Below, piece by piece: positions 63,035 through 64,000 of a stretch of DNA of 64,000 nt. Under the pieces are notes generated by a model, which saw only the letters and a list, made by a program, of their open reading frames with translations, did no database searches and was not told the origin of the DNA. Made by a program: the position numbers and the translations under genes. The stretch comes from Mesorhizobium sp. YIM 152430. Its GTDB lineage: Bacteria; Pseudomonadota; Alphaproteobacteria; Rhizobiales; Rhizobiaceae. Within the stretch, counting starts at the first letter, position 1. Every line of letters starts with the position of its first letter. The stretch is from contig NZ_JARGES010000027.1 in assembly GCF_029210365.1 (NCBI RefSeq), positions 124,001 to 188,000 of the forward strand, in the 5' to 3' direction.

Positions 63035-63745
63035 ATGCTGGCTCCGGACATGAAGACTTCCGTCATCGATGAATCCGCAATCGTCGACGAGGCGATCAAT
63101 TCGCGCAAATCGGTGCGTGCCTTTCTGCCGACGCCGGTCGACGAGCAGACGATCCGCGACATTCTCGAAATCGCCGCGCGCGCGCCGTCGGGAACGAACA
63201 TGCAGCCCTGGAAGGTCTATGTCGTAACCGGCGCGAAAAAGCAGGCCGTGACCGATGCGATCCTGAATTCGGGAATCCGGGCCGAAAAGATCGCCTGGGA
63301 CGAATACAAATATTATCCCGACCAGTTCTTCGAACCCTATCTGTCGCGGCGGCGCGCCGTCGGTTTCGCGCTCTACAGCCTGCTCGGGATCGGCAAGCGC
63401 GAGGTGGAGCGGATGCGTGCGCAGCACGACCGCAATTTCTCGTTCTTCGATGCGCCTGTCGGCATGATCTTTACCATCGACAGGCGGCTGAACATGGGGT
63501 CGTGGATCGACCACGGCATGTTCCTGCAATCGATCATGATCGCGGCGCGGGGCCGGGGACTGCATACCTGCCCGCAGGCAGCCTTCGCACCCTATCACCG
63601 CCAGATACGGCCGCTGCTCGACATTCCCGAAGAGGAAATCATCGTCTGCGGCATGGCGCTGGGGTTCGAGGACGAAACGAAGCCGGAAAATACGCTGCGG
63701 TCGGAGCGGGCGCCGTTGGAGGAGTTCGTTTCGTTCGTGCGGTGA
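63035..63745 (+). CDS. Nitroreductase family protein
   Basis: FMN-dependent oxidoreductase of 236 residues of the NfsA/NfsB-like superfamily: NSRKSVRAFLPTPVDEQTIR, then AARAPSGTNMQPWKVYVVTG, SWIDHGMFLQSIMIAARGRG, and CPQAAFAPYHRQ with the FMN-binding region GLHTCPQAAF. The substrate is unknown; some members act in flavin or pterin chemistry rather than on nitro groups. ATG 63035 has AAGGA 8 bases ahead; a later ATG at 63050 is possible. It diverges from the flavoprotein operon and converges with the sarcosine-oxidase-like gene. Confidence 0.88.
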   Translation: MLAPDMKTSVIDESAIVDEAINSRKSVRAFLPTPVDEQTIRDILEIAARAPSGTNMQPWKVYVVTGAKKQAVTDAILNSGIRAEKIAWDEYKYYPDQFFEPYLSRRRAVGFALYSLLGIGKREVERMRAQHDRNFSFFDAPVGMIFTIDRRLNMGSWIDHGMFLQSIMIAARGRGLHTCPQAAFAPYHRQIRPLLDIPEEEIIVCGMALGFEDETKPENTLRSERAPLEEFVSFVR

Positions 63746-63789
63746 GGGCTCCCGTTGAGAATTGGCGCTGTTCTGGACGAAAAAGCGAA

Positions 63790-64000
63790 TTATTCGACCG
63801 TATAGCCGAATTCTTCCGCGCTGGCGCAGATGAGGTGCCAGAAGGAGCGTGCGAAGGAGCGGTAGACATAGAGTTCGAAGCGGTCGGCACCGGTGCGCTG
63901 GAGCAGCGTGAAGACGTCGTGGTGCGCGGTGGATTTCGCTTGGCCGACGGGGAAGGCGTCGATCGCGAAATCGAGTGCGAAGAGCTTCGACAGCACCCGC
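63790..64000 (-). CDS. soxG: Sarcosine oxidase gamma subunit-like protein (partial, C-terminus only)
   Basis: Only the last 69 residues are in the window; the gene continues past the right edge. The segment VLSKLFALDFAIDAFPVGQ, then STAHHDVFTLLQRTG, FELYVYRSFARSFWHLICA follows the C-terminal pattern of SoxG, the small subunit of heterotetrameric sarcosine oxidase. In soxBDAG operons soxG is last, so soxA, soxD and soxB would be expected further right on this strand. Sarcosine is the product of dimethylglycine demethylation, which fits the flavoprotein operon on the left. Homology is by eye over a short stretch. Confidence 0.7.
   Translation of the reverse strand, partial: RVLSKLFALDFAIDAFPVGQAKSTAHHDVFTLLQRTGADRFELYVYRSFARSFWHLICASAEEFGYTVE

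Overview
The window is a chromosomal stretch of a GC-rich alphaproteobacterium, most likely of the order Hyphomicrobiales (Rhizobiales). The main reasons are a RirA-type iron regulator with its exact three-cysteine pattern, an HmuPSTUV heme locus, the PurS/PurQ/PurL form of FGAM synthase next to bolA and a CGFS glutaredoxin, an F1-ATPase zeta-type protein, an HWE histidine kinase, and stress promoters of GGAAC/GTT type. The genus cannot be told from the sequence alone. Genes are densely packed, often with 4-base start/stop overlaps. I see no rRNA, tRNA, CRISPR array, insertion sequence, phage gene or attachment site.

Layout. 1-8.3 kb: a heme-uptake regulon. A minus-strand operon (TonB-dependent heme receptor, small secreted protein, ExbB, ExbD running off the left edge) diverges from hmuPSTUV. 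A TGA-N9-TCA iron-responsive operator overlaps the -35 box of the receptor promoter. rirA converges on hmuV. 8.4-12.6 kb: an acetyltransferase, a phasin with a repeated TGC-N3-GCAA operator, a DUF445 membrane protein, rpsD and ttcA. 12.6-25.1 kb: a Bcr/CflA-type exporter, grxD, bolA and the purine genes purL, purQ, purS, purC and (at 23 kb) purB. Two uncharacterised small genes are coupled to purQ. Between purC and purB lie an ATPase-zeta homologue, an HpcH/HpaI aldolase, a small hydrolase, an extradiol-dioxygenase-like VOC protein and a pair of small membrane-anchored proteins.

25.1-33.6 kb: a P1 peptidase with a lone amino-acid-type binding protein, a flavin reductase, and an operon of MoxR ATPase, VWA protein, XdhC split over two genes, a MoeA-like/MobA-like fusion and a secreted hydrolase. 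That operon resembles the maturation module of CO-dehydrogenase-type molybdenum enzymes, but no structural enzyme is present. 33.6-46.7 kb: mostly single genes (DUF1330, DUF1176, DUF1127, a J-domain-like protein, glyoxalase I, a double cold-shock protein, DUF192, two alpha/beta hydrolases, a TadG-like VWA protein, FadE, a multi-PAS HWE kinase). 46.8-56.8 kb: tamA-tamB, otsB-otsA and small stress-type proteins.

56.8-64 kb: two paralogous dimethylglycine-dehydrogenase-like flavoproteins flanking an aminotransferase, then a divergent nitroreductase and the 3' end of a sarcosine oxidase gamma-like gene. This end looks like N-methyl/one-carbon catabolism that continues past the right edge.

The best leads for undescribed biology are the twin flavoprotein/aminotransferase cassette, with a diverged folate-site residue in one copy; the orphan molybdenum-enzyme maturation operon; and a set of small unknown genes with look-alike general-stress promoters. 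No wholly new multi-gene system could be shown from sequence reading alone.
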